64,000 nucleotides of DNA from JAAYAO01 sp051133435 (GTDB lineage Bacteria > Actinomycetota > Actinomycetes > Propionibacteriales > Propionibacteriaceae), in the NCBI RefSeq assembly GCF_051133435.1, contig NZ_JBPGNY010000002.1:496001-560000 (forward strand), in the 5' to 3' direction. Numbering within the stretch: position 1 is the stretch's first letter; each line of letters opens with the position of its first letter. The position numbers and the translations under genes were made by a program. Below the pieces are notes generated by a model, which worked only from the letters and a program-made list of their open reading frames with translations, did no database searches and was not told the DNA's origin. This document shows, piece by piece, positions 63,517 to 64,000 of the stretch.

Positions 63517-64000
63517 TTAATGCCGTGCTGCATCATCGTCATCGACGGCGCTCGCGCGTTGCCCGAGTAGCTCGTCGACACGAGCCATAATGCCGGGCAT
63601 GGCGGCCTCCAGGGATGCCAGGGTGTCGTCGAAACCGTCCTCGTCGCCGTACCAGGGGTCGGGCACACCGCTGCCCGGCTCGGCCCCGGGGTCGAAATCG
63701 GTGAGCAGGGCCAGCTTGGCCTCATCGGCGCCCATCCGGCGCAGGTGGGCCAGGTGCCGTTCCTCCATCGCGATCAGCAGGTCGGCGTCCAGATCGCTTC
63801 GGGTGACCTGACGGGCTTCGTGGTCGGTGCCGCGGTAGCCGGAGCGTTCCAGCCGGCGGGCGGCCCGGGAATCCATGTCGAGGCCCTGGTTCTCACGGGA
63901 GGTTCCCACCGACGACCAGTGCACCGGACGGTCGCCGCCGTGGTGTTCGGCGATCCGCTCGGCCATCGGGGAGCGGCAGATATTGCCCAGGCAGACGAAG
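63517..64000 (-). CDS. Low-molecular-weight protein tyrosine phosphatase, 5' truncated
   Basis: The frame is open to the right edge, where the complement reads FVCLGNICRSPMAE: the catalytic P-loop CX5R lies just inside the window and the start just outside. The later DPWYGDEDGF carries the general-acid Asp. At least 160 residues are visible. Nine bases separate it from mprA, so they may be cotranscribed. Dephosphorylates tyrosine residues, often in polysaccharide or signalling control. Confidence 0.9.
   Translation of the reverse strand, partial: FVCLGNICRSPMAERIAEHHGGDRPVHWSSVGTSRENQGLDMDSRAARRLERSGYRGTDHEARQVTRSDLDADLLIAMEERHLAHLRRMGADEAKLALLTDFDPGAEPGSGVPDPWYGDEDGFDDTLASLEAAMPGIMARVDELLGQRASAVDDDDAARH

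Overview
The window is high-GC, gene-dense DNA from an actinobacterium (Actinomycetota). Evidence is the GC-rich third codon positions, many GTG starts and four-base ATGA gene overlaps, a DUF5318/penicillin-binding protein pair, a close MprA/MprB match, an NrtR-controlled nadABC operon, a leader peptide of the actinobacterial cysteine type, and a DLW-39-like small protein. The genus cannot be fixed by reading; Propionibacteriales is a guess.

Layout. 1-9.1 kb: an efflux pump cut by the left edge, a small protein, a glycerophosphodiesterase, a class I fumarase, nadABC on the minus strand and a divergent nrtR. 9.1-16.7 kb: a long regulatory region with a polycysteine leader ORF (9504-9581), then a tightly overlapping operon of lipoprotein binding protein, two permeases, a double ATPase, a luciferase-like flavin monooxygenase and a CMD-domain protein. 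I read this as cysteine-attenuated import and oxidation of an unidentified, probably sulfur-containing, compound. 16.7-18.5 kb: a divergent GntR/UTRA regulator and Gfo/Idh oxidoreductase sharing a DasR-like operator. 18.6-25.0 kb: an island of visibly lower GC encoding two GlpA/GlpB-like flavoproteins, an EutH-type permease, an FGGY (glycerol kinase-like) kinase and a DeoR regulator. It lies between two near-identical copies of a palindromic repeat and looks acquired.

25.0-42.4 kb: ferredoxin, tRNA-Ala(TGC), two DUF2207 proteins, DUF5318 and a class A penicillin-binding protein, two GT-C type mannosyltransferase-like membrane proteins, a DUF1707 protein, an M48 protease, an envelope pair of unknown function (beta-propeller plus polytopic protein), MscS and Sir2. 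42.5-54.4 kb: a methyltransferase, an ABC exporter with a LolA-like protein, a lipoprotein, SDR, SulP, aminotransferase, thiolase, a PNPOx-like protein and an FprA-like reductase. 54.6-56.8 kb: thioredoxin, then the rpsF-ssb-rpsR-rplI operon with a structured leader and a clear terminator. 56.9-64 kb: MATE, SnoaL-like, YceI, a deaminase, YibE/F, MprB/MprA and a low-molecular-weight phosphatase cut by the right edge.

The intergenic DNA holds at least three dispersed structured repeat families: a 41-47 bp palindrome (three copies), a 77-bp element with CTGCTGCAA/TTGCAGCAG ends (three copies of identical length), and a roughly 60-bp long-stem palindrome (two copies). A single 69-bp hairpin lies at 9178-9246. 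These repeats and the leader-controlled operon are the most novel content. No CRISPR array, integrase, transposase, rRNA or phage gene was seen.
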